From: Sclerurus mexicanus
Taxonomy: Eukaryota; Chordata; Aves; Passeriformes; Furnariidae
Direction: 5' to 3'
Assembly: GCA_013396755.1 (NCBI GenBank)
Contig: VWZF01006672.1
Span: 110,534-174,533, forward strand
Length of the DNA: 64,000 bases
Shown: positions 1 to 12,067 of the stretch, piece by piece
Layout of the letters: each line of letters opens with the position of its first letter
Position numbering within the stretch: position 1 is the stretch's first letter
Position numbers and translations under genes: made by a program
The notes under the pieces: model-generated
What the model was told of the DNA's origin: nothing
Database searches by the model: none
What the model saw: the letters and a program-made list of their open reading frames with translations, nothing else

Positions 1-48
1 GAACTGCCTTGCTTTTGGTGTTTTCTAAGAAAGCCCCGTGTGTTGCAG

Positions 49-185
49 GGATTGTGACGGCCTTGACGTGGCCGACGTCGCTCCTGACCGTGGCCAGTGT
101 CATTGACAACCCCTGGGGAGTGTGTCTGCACCGCTCTGCTGAAGTAGGCAAGCACCTGGCACACATCCTGCTTAGTCGGCAGCAG
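49..185 (+). CDS. TMCO4: TMCO4 internal coding exon A (DUF726 region)
   Basis: First visible exon of TMCO4, transmembrane and coiled-coil domain protein 4, a DUF726 membrane protein with an alpha/beta-hydrolase-like core; its substrate is not established. The acceptor is ttgcag at 43-48 and the donor gtaact starts at 186. The exon opens with the last two bases of a split codon and then encodes 45 residues, ending in phase 0. The peptide has a hydrophobic stretch (IVTALTWPTSLLTVASVI) followed by DNPWGV and a helix rich in His, Leu and Arg. The WP...DNPW pattern followed by an A..G..L helix is what I recall as typical of DUF726 proteins. The phase joins cleanly to the next exon at 1673. Upstream exons, including the amino terminus, are outside the window, so the gene is partial here. 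Confidence 0.85.
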
Positions 186-1672
186 GTAACTGGCCAGGAA
201 TTATCCAGGAGGAGCAGCAGGGAAGGGAGTGGCCCATGGAGGTGAAGTTTCATAGTCATGCTAGTTAACTGTCCAGTGGTACCCGTCCAGGGGGACAAAA
301 GTTAATGAAATAAAAGCTGAAGTGCTGGGTGCTGAAGGAAGGTGACGTGCAGGTGTCTGGTTCTCTGGGGAAAAAGAGGAAGTCCCAAGTGGAACAGAGA
401 AATCCTGCTGAGATTTGTTCCACTTAACCTAAAGCTTTTGTAAATGAGGAAGGAGAGATCCAGGCTGTAAGTGACCAGTGTCACAGCTTGGCTGTGTCAC
501 ACTGGCAGGTCCGCTCCCCCGGTGGAAACTGGAGAGCAGGAAGTAAGGACGGGTGAAGAGGAAAGGAGAATACAATGTTTTAAATATTCATTGATCATTA
601 AGAAGCTCCAGCAAAACAACCTGAGAGAAAAGTGTGTGGCAGCCAATGCCCCCTGAGCTTTGCCTACAGAGACATGGAATGGCTGGTACCTGAGGGAAGT
701 GACAGAAGCTATGAAGTCTCCCTGAAAAGGCTCAAAAAAAGACGTTTCTGCTCCCCCAAAACCTGCCCTCACTTTCTGGGCCAGCACTGGGTTTTGTGGC
801 CAGGTGTTCACCTCACAGTGGTCCATATTGATGCAGAGGAGCCTGAGGGGAGCCGTGGCCCCAGAGCTGTGTGTCACAACAATGTGCAACAGCAGAGCAG
901 AAACAAACTGGATTCCTCATAAAAATCCCATCCCAGGAAAGCCAATAAACTTTATTTCATACAAGCCCTTTGTTTTGCTCGAGGGCATTTGTTACTGCCT
1001 GTTAAGCATTTGCTGCTGTGCAAACACATTCCAGCGAGCTGGAGAGTCTAAAACTAGTTAGTGTGATGTGTAGGGTGTCCATCACACACCTGCTCCCTGG
1101 ATGTTCCAGAGACCATTTCTCATTGATGTTGGGATTAGGCTCCCTTTGATCTCACAGAAAATCTTATTAGGCTATTCAAAATAAAAGCTTAAAGCTGAAA
1201 ACCCACATCATTTTTTAAAACCATCACACAGTGCTGCTGTCACTCAGTCTGAACTCTGGAAAGGGTCAGTATTTTTTGTATTGCAGCTTCTTCTTCTCTT
1301 TATTGAAATATTTTTAGGAGTATTTTGCTGCTTGAATTATGTTTTCATTTGGAAATTTCAAACCAATGACAGCATCTGGTTTGGTTCTGCTTGAAAGGTC
1401 TGCTTTGTCGTAAGTTCTAGTCATTGGATTCTTTCAGTTGATTTTCTGGAGATCAAAACATCCAAAATGCTCAGATATGCAGAATCCTCCACATTTAACT
1501 GGGCATAACTTTGAGGGGACATAACCCCTTTGAAACCAACCAAATTGCTCAGGTGTTTCAAAGCTGATGCCCAGGCAACTCCTCTGAGTCTCAGGCTCTG
1601 GGGGATCCCAAGGCCAGTCTCTCTTTCCAGGTCCAGAATAGTGTCTGATGGTGTTTTCCCCTTCTTTCTCAG
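186..1672 (+). other. TMCO4 intron
   Basis: Moderately AT-rich intron between exons A and B. I see no repeat family, RNA gene or coding exon in it. The short open frames here lack splice context or family resemblance. Confidence 0.6.
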
Positions 1673-1757
1673 GGCAAGAGACCTGTCACACTGATTGGCT
1701 TCAGTCTGGGTGCAAGAGTCATTTACTTCTGCCTGCAGGAAATGGCTCAAGAGAAAG
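1673..1757 (+). CDS. TMCO4: TMCO4 coding exon B, nucleophile elbow
   Basis: The acceptor is tttctcag and the donor gtaaaa starts at 1758. The exon encodes 28 residues plus one base: GKRPVTLIGFSLGARVIYFC and then LQEMAQEK. GFSLG fits the G-x-S-x-G nucleophile elbow of alpha/beta hydrolases, so the serine is the likely catalytic nucleophile if the protein is active. The VTLIGFSLGAR context (beta strand, elbow, helix) is a DUF726 hallmark. The exon enters in phase 0 from exon A and leaves with a single G that combines with AC of exon C to give Asp. Confidence 0.88.
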
Positions 1758-2330
1758 GTAAAATTCACCTCCTCACCTTTTGCTCCTTTGTTTTCCTTAC
1801 TGCTGGTAGAGGAGTTTTTCTTCCAAGAGGAAGAGTTTTTCTGGAACAGAGCTTGGCTTTAAAAATGGTTTTGAAATGCCTTTGGAGCCACAATTTGCTG
1901 TCATTCCCCACTGTTCCGTGGATTAAATCCTCTGCCCTCGCTCGAGGTGCTCCGATGGGTCAGTTTGGTCTGGAAACAGCAACTTGGCATTGGGATCCTC
2001 TGGAGCTGCCCACATGCCACTGTGATCCTGGCAGAGGATGCTTTGCCTTTCTTGGGAGCTCTCTGCAGCCCTTTATCTGATTCCCTGAGTCCTCTCTTCC
2101 ATTTAAGTCACTGAAATGCCACTGTCATCTGCTGTTTTCATGGTAATTTTCCCCCAAAGTCAAGTATAAAACCATCTGTCAATTTATTACCCATTGTGGT
2201 TCTGTTTATTAATAGATTCTATTTTTAATTTAGAGAAAAAAAATAAAATCGTTGTGATCAGTTGATGAAAATTGTATCTTGGAGCTGAGTCAGCAGTGAG
2301 TGTGTGCCTGCCTTCCCCCCACGTAGCAAT

Positions 2331-2397
2331 TTAACTCGTTAACCATTTATCTTCACAGAGAACTGCTAATAAATAAGGAGCTTTATAAAGGAAAATG
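2331..2397 (+). repeat. Left arm of a 67-bp inverted repeat
   Basis: The reverse complement of this segment aligns without gaps to 3714-3780, with about 11 mismatches in 67 bases by hand count. That includes a perfect 17-base core (2371-2387 against 3724-3740). Weaker similarity, needing small gaps, seems to continue outward to about 2437. I do not recognise the family; an old interspersed repeat inserted twice, or an inverted duplication, would both fit. Confidence 0.7.
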
Positions 2398-3713
2398 TCC
2401 TATAAAGTCCAAAAAGTGGGACCAGAGTCATGTGAGGAAGGAGGAGGTCAGCACTGACAGCTGTGTTCCAGAACATCACTTCTGGCTTAGGATGGAAGTC
2501 CTCAAGTGCAGGAATCCTGTTCTCAAAATAAATCTAATGAAATCCAGAATGATCCTAAGGGGTTATACCAGAGCCAGCACCCAGACCTTAATCTGGGCCT
2601 GGATCCACACTTCTTGTGTCCTGAGAATGCCAGAGGCTGGGATATTTTCAGGTTTTTATTTAAGTCAGGAATAACGTGGGCCTGTCACTCAGCAATCCGT
2701 GGGAGGAGATCATTAGGGGTTGGAAGGTTGGCTGCCACGCCAAGGAAACGGAACCATCCTAGTGATGTATCAGAGCAGCTCCCACCAGACACTGATTTTT
2801 CAGTTCCTTAATTGAATTCTGAAAGCTGAGCCGTTTGTGAGATGAAAAGCAGCGTGCAGATTTGCCAAGGCCTCCCTCACAGGCACATTCCAGGGAAGCC
2901 ACAGAAGGAATGGAGCTGGGACCTGGGACAGCTGAGACTGATTTGGGTTTGAACTGGGATGTCTCCCACAAAAGGAACACGGGGCCTCGTCGTGCAGGGC
3001 TTTGCATCCAGATGGCAGCGGCATTTCTGAGGACAAATAACTAATGATGGATTAGCCAGTGAAACACCATGGCAGGAACTCAAATTCTCTTCAAATACTT
3101 CCCTGCAAAGCAGTGGAATAACCTTTGGGATACTTCGGCACGGATGACTTTGGGAGCCAGAGCTCAGCATGGTTCCAGAAAATGACACTGTGGCAGAAGA
3201 TGGAGCAAATGAGATGCGTTACTGCGTGGGAGGATCATTGCTCTGATCTCTTCATCCTGATTCCCGTGCATTTCAATAATTAGCAATTAGCCGACTACAG
3301 CAAACTGATAATGGCTGTTAGCACCAGGCTCTGAAGCTGGAAACCCAACCAGGTGTGACAGGAGGGAGGTGTCACACCTTTCCCAGCTCCTGTGACCAGT
3401 ATCCCACTGGGCTGTGATCCCTGCCGTGGTCAGGTGTTGGGAATGCTGCTGCCAGACTGCCCTGGAATGCTGGCCTGGCCCTGCACCGGGAACAGGCTGA
3501 ATTCCAGCCCTGGGCTCCTTTCAGTCAGGACTAATGCCGAGGTGCTTCCCCTTTGCCAGTGAATTATACCCCAAGGGCACAGCAAAGCTCCTGGGGTTGG
3601 TTATGGCCTCTGGTTCAGCTGCTTTCTTCCACCCTTTTTCTGGAAAAATCAATCAGGTTTTAATTTTGGCCCATTGTTCTCACTCTGCTCCCACGTTTTT
3701 GGATTTTATTGCT

Positions 3714-3780
3714 CATTTTCCTGTATAAAGCTCCTTATTTACTAGTGAGTCTCTGTAAGGCTAAATGGTTAATGAATTAA
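3714..3780 (-). repeat. Right arm of a 67-bp inverted repeat
   Basis: Partner of 2331-2397 in opposite orientation, about 84 percent identical by hand alignment, with a 17-base perfect core at 3724-3740. Similarity with gaps extends to about 3679 on the outer side of the core. The two arms enclose about 1.3 kb of single-copy intron. Confidence 0.7.
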
Positions 3781-5305
3781 TATTTTTTCCCCTGCTTTAC
3801 TGTTCTTCATCATCTAAAAGGTTTGCAGACTGTGAAATACATTTAATTTATCTCAAGCCTCAGCAGCTTTGCAGGCCAGCGATCTGTTCCCAGGTTTCTA
3901 TCCCTCTCTGTCAACATTCAAATAAAATGAGTATTTTTCAGCCAAAGGTAAACATTTTTTGTTCTGAGCAAGAAAATGCTCCTGTACAAAGGACTGGAGA
4001 AACAAAAGCTTCCAATACCTTGCCCAAATATTCGGGATCCTGATGAATTAGCTGTTTATTCAGTTGGCTCACGCTGTGGCCATGGAATTTAGTACCTTGC
4101 TTGGAACAAGCTTCCCGTTAGGAAGGCGCTGGGTTTCCTTTTGATTGCCCATGATTATGGGAACAGGACTTTATTGCTCACACAGATTACACTAACAAAA
4201 TTGAGTTGCTCTTTGCTCTTTTCCATCGGTGCAAAATTCGCTTTGCAGTAAGAGCCAATTCCAGGAGAGCTTGTCTGGATTTTGCTGTCAGGGCCCGGGA
4301 TTTACACTGCGGAGAAGGATGCAGGCGCTGCAGGGAGCTCCAGCCCTCAGGGAAAGGAAACCAAGTGATTTTCATTTTAAAAGTCCAGCCAGGCAGTGCC
4401 TCTGCCTCAAACACTTGGGTTAGCTCAGGTCTTTCAGGGCCTGGTCTCCCACAGGTGCAGAGCATGGAATATGCCCACGAGTCTTCCATTTAACAGCTGT
4501 GGCACCAGGAGCTTCACAAAGATTTATGAAAGACACGGATATATTGTCCAGGAGTTTGGGAGAGTAGCAGAGCTGCCTCGTGTTTCTCATTCCATCATTA
4601 TTCCTCCTGGAATTGCCTGGCTGCTGCTCTCTGATAAGTGAGGAAGATTTATTGTGCTCTAAAGTCAACATTGCTGTCCAGTAAATCGTGCCCTGGGCGT
4701 TCCAGTTACAGCACAAGGAAATCGAAACAGCTCAGTAGATCATCACCTGTACTGGCAAGTGCCTCTGGTGTTGCCAGTTCCCAGTCAGGAGTAGGAATTT
4801 GAGATTTTCTCTTGTATGTACACGTTGTGTTTTTCAAGCTCTCAGGACTGGTTGTGGGAAGGGTTTATTATCCTCCGTGTGTGACAACATGATCACTCTG
4901 TGGGGTGTCAGTCCCTTTCACCTGTTTCAAAGCTCGGTGCAAACCCAGATCAGTGGGTCTGCAGAAAGAACTTTCCATACCTTTCCAAAATTTTCCAGAT
5001 GTTTGCTGCTTGAACAGCATCTTTCTGGGCAGAGGCCAGGCCTCTTCTCCCTCCTGCCATCAGCCCAGTCCCTTTCACTGCCTCAGACTCTCTACTTCTC
5101 ACCTTTACCGAGTCCATCTGAACTGCAGACACCATTTATGCAAAGTTATATTTATGATCCTCTCCATTGTTTATGTCTTTCAAATCGAAACCACAGCAAA
5201 GTGAGGGTTTTTTCTGGAGTTCACACCTGAACACACCCTCCCTTCGTGCAAGAATGTTTTCTGATCCACCTTCTGAATCTGAGCTGTTCTGCTTTCACTT
5301 GACAG

Positions 5306-5423
5306 ACTCCCAAGGGATCATTGAGGACGTGGTTTTGCTGGGAGCTCCAGTGGAAGGAGAAGCCAAGCACTGGAAAACTCTCACCAAAGTGGTGTCGGGC
5401 AGGATCATAAATGGTTACTGCAG
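5306..5423 (+). CDS. TMCO4: TMCO4 coding exon C
   Basis: The acceptor is ttgacag and the donor is gtctgt at 5424. The donor is non-consensus at +3 but gives the correct phase. The exon encodes (D)SQGIIEDVVLLGAPVEGEAKHWKTLTKVVSGRIINGYC and ends with two bases (AG) of an Arg codon. The strand-loop VVLLGAPV is characteristic of the hydrolase core after the nucleophile helix. The phase chain (enters after one base, leaves after two) matches both neighbours, which supports the exon limits. Confidence 0.85.
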
Positions 5424-8278
5424 GTCTGTGTGTGCTCAGTCCCCCCTTGGTTATCCTTGAACTGATTTCCTGTGTTTATCCCTTTTAAACACTTTGTAAG
5501 TGAATAGTTGTTGAGCTGGTGAGGAGGTTGATTCAGGAGCTGCAGAGCCTTGTCCCTCTGGAGGTCTCTCCCTGAGATCAGGGGGAGGTAAGAGGCCCAG
5601 GAGGCACCTGAAGGCTGTTTGTGACACTGGAAGGCTGAGGTGCTCCATCTGTAGGTCCTGTTCCTGCAGGGACAGTGTTTTATCACTGGCAGCCTAAAGC
5701 TGAGTCAGTGTGTTTATGTGCATCATCTGATGTGTTCTAAAACCCCCTTGAATCTCAGCTTCGGGTAAATGACTCTAAATAAAGCTGTTAAGGTCACTGA
5801 CTTAAAGAATGGGAATTAAAATCTATAAAAGCTTTAAGATACAGTTCACTTGGGGCTGCTTATGGGGAATGAGATGAGAAAACCACAGTGGAAGGGAAGG
5901 AGCTCAAGCAAATTGAAGGTTTTTATGTCTAAAGTAGGTTTCTGGCCAAGGTAGTCCACATGTACAAGGTGTTTCACTTACAGAGGAGGAACTGCTGGAA
6001 TAGTTGTAGCAAATTTAGTTAGGATGTGAAAGAATACAAAGATTACCTTGAAAACAAATATCAGCCTTTTAAAACCACACAGGCAACTGCTGTGCAGAGT
6101 TGTGGGAGCTGCTGGGTGGGAAGAGGGAGGTTCAGAGGCCCAAAACAGATGAAGTAATCTCAGAAAAGCTATTAAAAATTCAAATGACAGCTCGATGACT
6201 AATGACTAATAACTTAATGACTGTGTACTGGAGATAATTGTGACAGGAACAACCAGATAAGGGGAAATTAAAGGAACAGAGCAGGGAAGACTAAGAGTTT
6301 GGGGAAATAATTGAGAAAGAACCAGGCAAGAAGATCAGCTAAGAACACGTACCTGCAAGTCAAGACAGTTTGTAAAGCTGTGAGCCCTTGGGTCAAGGAG
6401 AGGTGAAAATGCTGGTGGTGTTTTCCCTGCTCACATCCGTATGGATGCCTGCACACATACCTGTGAGGTGAGGGACTTCCAACACGTATGGTAACTCACA
6501 AAGAGGAATTAAATACATTGATTAAAAGTATTCAAGATCAAAACAACAAATTATCATTCCTGTCTGTCAGTTAGGCTCAAAATTACTGCTTTTGTCCTTT
6601 TTGGATCACAGGAGGTTTTAGGGATGCTGGATGTACAGTATTCCTTCATGTGATATAAGGAAAAAGCAATTGCTGCCTCCCTGGGAGTGCTCTGAGTTCC
6701 TCTAAGAAGCCATAAATGATAGAAATTGTTACACATAACTGAGTTTACCTGGCAAACATTGTTCCTCCCTGTGTCCTACAAAAATCAATTGCAGTGCAGA
6801 AAGCTCAGTGTATTCATTTCCTGTAACACACACAGAAAAAAAATGGAATAAAATAGTATGTGTGTGTGTGTGGCCCTGTGTGTGGTAATTTGGGAAGTCC
6901 AGGTCTTGGATGTTGAGTGAAAAGTGATGTAGAAATTGCAGTTTGTTGCTCACACATAGGAAGAAGCAGGGGAGGAGAGTGTCAGGGAATATTCCTCTAT
7001 GCAAGTTCTCTGCCCTCAGATGCTGAATTTGGGGGTTATTCAGGAAGCACAAGGGGCAGCTAGAGGAGGGACCTGAGAGATATGGGGAATTTCTGTGAGG
7101 GTTGAGACATGAGAGAAGGATTCTACAAACAGTTCTTGGTAAGACCTCACCTGATTCTGATTTCTCTGGGCCCCCCCTTATACAAAGGGTGGCCTCGTTC
7201 TGTCACGTCAGGGCTAACTCTATTTAGGTCAGATGAATTACACTGAGTGCAACTCCTGCAAGACCAGATTTGAGCCCAGTTTGTCGAGCTTGAGTCCAGT
7301 GTAACTTGTCTGCTTGGGCTTTGAAGTCTGAAGGGACAGGGCGAGTGAAAGCCACCTGCCAGAGCTGTGCCCTCTGATTTCACAGCAGGGCTACAAATTC
7401 CAAGTGGGAAACCTCACCCCAGTTAGTTGTGCAGGAGCATTTCACCTGCTGCCATCACAGTACAAATCCCGCTCCTATCCCACTTAAATCTCCCCTGTGG
7501 TGGCATTGGGGTGCCCAGATTTTATGCTGCTGCTCAGCACAGGGAGTGATGTGTTTGCAGAGGATGCTTTGCATTCTCTCCTCGTGCCACAGGCTACCCT
7601 GAAACTGTCCCAGTCACTTATCGCAGTGCTTTAGAGTGGGAGCAAACTCTTCCCAGTTCTGTCACTGAAACCATGTATTTCCACAGTACCTATAAATCAG
7701 GAGCACTCCCAGGAGCTTCACAGTTGGAGTTGATGTCACAGCATCAGTAATTGTAGGTGTCATCACCTTTACAGCTGTCTACAGGCTGGAGAACTTCTAC
7801 CTATTAGTACATTAAAAATGAGAAATACTTCAATGTAGTGCAATCTCCAAGCAAATGTAGAAATCAATAGAAAGGTCAGATTGTTACACCTTCTGCAGCA
7901 AATGAGACTACACCCATGAGTCAGGATTAAATTCAGACTTACACTCCTTTGTCTCAGGAACCTGCCCTGAATGTGGCAGGTGATCCCTGATGAGAGTCCT
8001 GCATCACATGGAGCTGCAGTAGGTCTTGGATGAGACATCACTGTGCTTCCAGCCCTTCGCTCCTCATGGTCTGAGTAGTAACACACTGGAAGTGTCCAAG
8101 GGCACGTTGGACAAGGCTTGGAGCAAGCTGGGATAGTGCACGGTGTCCCTGTCCATGGTAGGGGGTGGAACAAGACGGGCTTTAAGGTCCCTTCCAACCT
8201 AAACTGTTCCAGGATTCTTTGATTCTCCATTGCATTGGTTAGACAGCAGGATTTATTCCCTCTCTTCTCTGCTCCTAG
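5424..8278 (+). other. TMCO4 intron with one CR1 tail
   Basis: A 2.9-kb intron. It contains a short TG run near 6858-6873 and a CR1 tail at its 3' end (8085-8228), about 50 bases before the acceptor of exon D. I see nothing coding. Confidence 0.55.
8085..8228 (+). mobile_element. CR1 LINE 3' tail
   Basis: Contains the CR1 landmarks tggaagtgtccaagg, gtgtccctgtccatgg and ggtcccttccaacc, and ends in a gattctttgattct terminus in plus orientation. It is strongly 5'-truncated, as avian CR1 copies usually are. Confidence 0.85.
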
Positions 8279-8396
8279 AGGGGACTGGCTGCTGAGCTTT
8301 GTGTACAGAACCTCCTCTGTCCAGCTCAACGTCGCAGGACTCCAGCCAGTCGACCTGGATGACAGGAGGATGGTGAACATGGACCTTTCCTCTGTA
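8279..8396 (+). CDS. TMCO4: TMCO4 coding exon D
   Basis: The acceptor is gctcctag. The donor is a strong gtaagt at 8397. The exon completes an Arg codon with its first base and then encodes GDWLLSFVYRTSSVQLNVAG followed by LQPVDLDDRRMVNMDLSSV, ending in phase 0. The acidic LQPVDLDD segment could supply the third member of a hydrolase triad, but I cannot confirm that from sequence alone. The donor lies about 95 bases before the suspicious 242-bp duplication at 8491-8975, which does not touch the exon. Confidence 0.87.
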
Positions 8397-8490
8397 GTAA
8401 GTAGTTCTTATAATCTCCTTTTTAGCCCATCACCCTTTGCTTGCAGCACTGTGACCCCTCACTCCCTGCCTAGGGGAAGCTGGGTAGGGA

Positions 8491-8975
8491 AGGGAGCCCC
8501 TCCAGGTATGTTGTCCCTCTTTCCTGTCTTTGGGGGACCTCATCTCACACTTCACTCTGGATTTTGTTGGCCCAGCCAGTGCTCAGCATTGAGCAAAGAA
8601 AAAGGAGAGTTTGCCTCTCCTTTTGGATATATTTGGATTTTTTTGGTTCTGACATGTCTCATACTGGAGCCAGAAAATGCCACTATTCTCCAAGGAGGAC
8701 CTTTTTGTCATAGAATCATGGAACGGTCTGGNAGGGAGCCCCTCCAGGTACGTTGTCCCTCTTTCCTGTCTTTTGGGGGAACTCATCTCACACTTCACTC
8801 TGGATTTTGTTGGCCCAGCCAGTGCTCAGCATTGAGCAAAGAAAAAGGAGAGTTTGCCTCTCCTTTTGGATATATTTGGATTTTTTTGGTTCTGACATGT
8901 CTCATACTGGAGCCAGAAAATGCCACTATTCTCCAAGGAGGACCTTTTTGTCATAGAATCATGGAACGGTCTGGG
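8491..8975. repeat. 242-bp near-identical tandem duplication split by a single N
   Basis: The segment 8491-8731 is repeated from 8733 with offset 242 and only a few differences (for example tatgttg against tacgttg, and gtctttggg against gtcttttggg). A lone N sits at position 8732, exactly at the junction. The second copy continues into a CR1 tail, while the first stops at the N in the middle of that tail. This looks more like an unmerged overlap than biology. Confidence 0.85.
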
Positions 8976-9012
8976 TTGGAAGGAACCTTAAGGATCATAT
9001 CGTTCCAACCCC
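8951..9012 (-). mobile_element. CR1 LINE terminal fragment
   Basis: Begins tcatagaatcatggaacgg and continues with ggttggaaggaaccttaagg, the 3' terminus of CR1 in reverse orientation. The first 20 or so bases are also present in the duplicate copy at 8711-8731. Confidence 0.8.
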
Positions 9013-11309
9013 TGCGAGTCCGTGGATCAGTGGGAGGTGGGATGAGCAGCTGGAAAACGTGGATCTCAAACACGTGACTGCGGAGCAGGCGCAGCCCACA
9101 ATCTTATCTTGCTGGAGCCTCCAACACTGTTGAGGTTCATCCAGGGGCAGGGCCGTGGGCTTTGCACCTTGGTCCTCAGGGCCACACCAGCAGAACTGCA
9201 GAAGCTCCGAGATGGCAGCGGTTGCTTTGGCAGCTCCTGCTGTGGCTCTCTGGGAAGCAGGAAGAGACTCACGGGTGTGTCTGGCAAACATTCGGCTCCC
9301 TCAGAGCTCTCTGGTGTCATTCATGATAAGCCACTGCTGTGACATCTGGCAATATATCCAGCCATATTCGACTCAGTTACCTTAAGCAAACTCTTCACCA
9401 CATTCTTGTCTCATGAGTGAGCTCTTCCACGGAAAAAACCATGCAGGGCTTAGCTTGGGCATCCATATCCACGGAAATCCTGGGCACGCCATCACGTTTT
9501 TCCTTATCTTAATGTTTTAATTCATTTTTCACTCTCTGCAAAGTGGGAGATGCTCGGCATAAAGCTCAGGATGCTTCCATGGTCGTTGTTCCTCCCATGA
9601 CTCTTCCCAAATGTCCCCACAAGCTGGCAGGGACTGTCAGTGTTGCTCTGGAGCCAGAGGCACTTGGAAGAGCTTTCAGATTTTTTGGAGCACCATCCTG
9701 CTGAGCCTATAAATACCCAACAGCTCCCAGCTCGTTTCATTCATTATCCCTGAGCTCTGCACAGCCCTTGCCAGCAAACACAGGGCTTGGTGCTGAGCAG
9801 AGAGAACAGACACCTTGGACCAAAGATGGGCTTCCCAGGGGGAAGGGGGTGTAGTGGGGGCTTTTAGACATGGTCCAGCACTTGTATCTTTGCATCTCTC
9901 TGGCTTGGCAGCATTTCCACACACTCCCACATGCGTTTTCTCACCATCCCCAGGCCTGCCATTAGTCACTTGCTATCTTGACATCTGTTGCTGGCATGAA
10001 AATGGCCAAAGATGCCAAGTGGTGGCACCGGGGTGACATTTCCTGTCAGTCAGGCTGTGTCACTCTCCTCTTTTTGAATTCTTTTCAAAGACCCTTCTGC
10101 TATTGACCTTCTGCTCCCTGAGCTGTGAACCCCCTGGGGTCCTGCACACTTTACCCTGCAGCAGCCTCTCCATTTCCCCTCAGAGGAGCAGGATTTACAT
10201 TTCAGCTGAATGAATAACGTTTGCAGAGCTGCTCCCTGCTCGTCTCTTAGTGCTGTGCATCTGCCTGCTGCCAGCAGACGATCCCAGTGCTGCTCTGCTT
10301 CAGAAGGAGCTGACACTTCCACTTCCTTCCTCTCACTGCAAAGCTGAGGGGGGAAAATGTATATTAAGTAGGTGTCATTCTCTTGAGCTGTTTTCCAGAC
10401 CATGGAGCTTTATGGGAAGAAATGCAGTGCATTCTGGTGAACATTTTAGAAGCAAAAGGAGCAAGAATGGGGAAGGAAATATCCAGGGGCAACATTTTTT
10501 AAAGTGGCAAGAAAGCAAAGATGGGTTTCGCTGCAAATACAGTGCAGTAGCATAACAGAAAAACACATACTGATATTTAGAGATGCGTGGAGATGTTTGT
10601 TTTCTTCCTGGGGACCAGCTGCATCCCTGCAGATGCCCTTGCTGGAGGTCTCTCTGAGTCTCCTGCCAGGAGAAGGACGAGCTGTGACAGAAGAATAAAG
10701 TGTAACTGATGCAAAGGTGTTCAGCATGAAAGTATTACACAGGCAGCCTCAGTATTTTTGGCACCTCCCAGTCCATCTGTGATGAAAACTGGACTGGATC
10801 CAAACAGCTTGGTTTTCTTTGCTGTGAATCCTCAAATGAGTAGAGGACTAAGAGCCCTGAGAATAAACAGGAATTCACCTCTGAGGCCTCTATCTCATGT
10901 CTCTCTTGATTAGTGTGGTTTTTATCTGTCAGTTAAAAACCAGAGAGAAAAATGTCCTCCCACTCAGCGAATGCAGTAATAAAATCCTTCCTCGTGGTTA
11001 CAATGGGGCTGATTTATTCAGTGGGTTTATTTGACAGCACCTGTTAGAGACCAGGGAAGTGGTGGAGCTGCAGTGGATTATCCTGATTGCTGTTTGTTCC
11101 CAGGGGGGTTTGTACAGTGCAGGCTGAATTAACATTTGAATATTGCAGAGCTGCTCCCAGGCAGAGTGCAGGGAGCACTTCCAGGCAGGCTCAGCAGTCA
11201 GGAATTGGTGTTTTGGTTTCTCCAGGCAGTTTTGTGACAGCAGAAACCAGGGATTAACTTGTGAATTTAGGGGCAGTGGGAATGTGTGGCTGGAAGTGTA
11301 GTGGAGAGC

Positions 11310-11600
11310 AGGGATGGATCAGTCAGAGAGTTACTGAGGTTGGAAAGGCTCTCTCATCAAATCCAACCATCCCCCAGCACTGCCAAGGCCACCACTGACC
11401 CGTGTCCCCAAGTGCCACATCCACGTGGCTTTTAACTCCCTCCAGGGATGGAGACTCCACTGCCCTGGACAGCCTGTTCCAATGCCTGACCCCCCTTCCC
11501 GTGAAGACATTTTTCCTAATATCCAACCTAAACCTCCCCTGGCACAGCTTGAGGCCGTTTCCTCTTGTCCTGTCACTTGTTACCCTCACGTGGCTCCACC
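11310..11600 (-). mobile_element. CR1 LINE 3' tail
   Basis: Reverse-oriented CR1. It shows gaggttggaaaggctctctc, tccagggatggagactccac, cctgttccaatgcctgac and cttgtcctgtcacttgttac in the expected order. Confidence 0.9.
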
Positions 11601-12067
11601 CTCCTTTCAGCTCTCAGGAAAAGGACCAGTATTCCCATTATGAGGTTTCTACAACCTGGAGTCACCAGTGGCTTCGTTTTCTGTGCTGCTTGATTTGGGA
11701 GCTCAGAGAATCCCACATTAATACATATTAAATACATTTTTCCCTTTGGGACACGAGCAGAGGGTTCTCACATTGTCACCGTGTTAGAACAGAGGAAGAA
11801 ACTGAAAAAGCTTTTCCAAAAAAAGTGCAATCAAGGCCATTAATGACTTGCAGTTTGGTTTTGCTTTGTGAGTGACAAACCATAAAGGCTTCCATTCAGC
11901 CACAGCCTGTGCCAAGGTTCATTGAATGTCCTCTGGTTCCTGCTGTGGGAATCTGCTCTGCCTTTGGCTTTTGCCAGATCCAGCCACATTCCTCTGCCCG
12001 GGCAGCACGAGGGCTTTGCCATAAGCTGTGGGAAAACTGTGGAAAACAGCCACGACATTTTCTGCCA

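Larger units (their letters stand above)
1758..5305 (+). other. TMCO4 intron with an inverted repeat pair
   Basis: A 3.5-kb intron. I recognise no CR1 tail or coding sequence in it. The only notable structure is the pair of inverted segments at 2331-2397 and 3714-3780, annotated separately. Confidence 0.6.

Noticed and set aside
8235..9077. 280-codon plus-strand frame containing TMCO4 exon D
   Set aside because: The real exon ends at the gtaagt donor at 8397. The extension reads intron and the duplicated 242-bp block, including the N.
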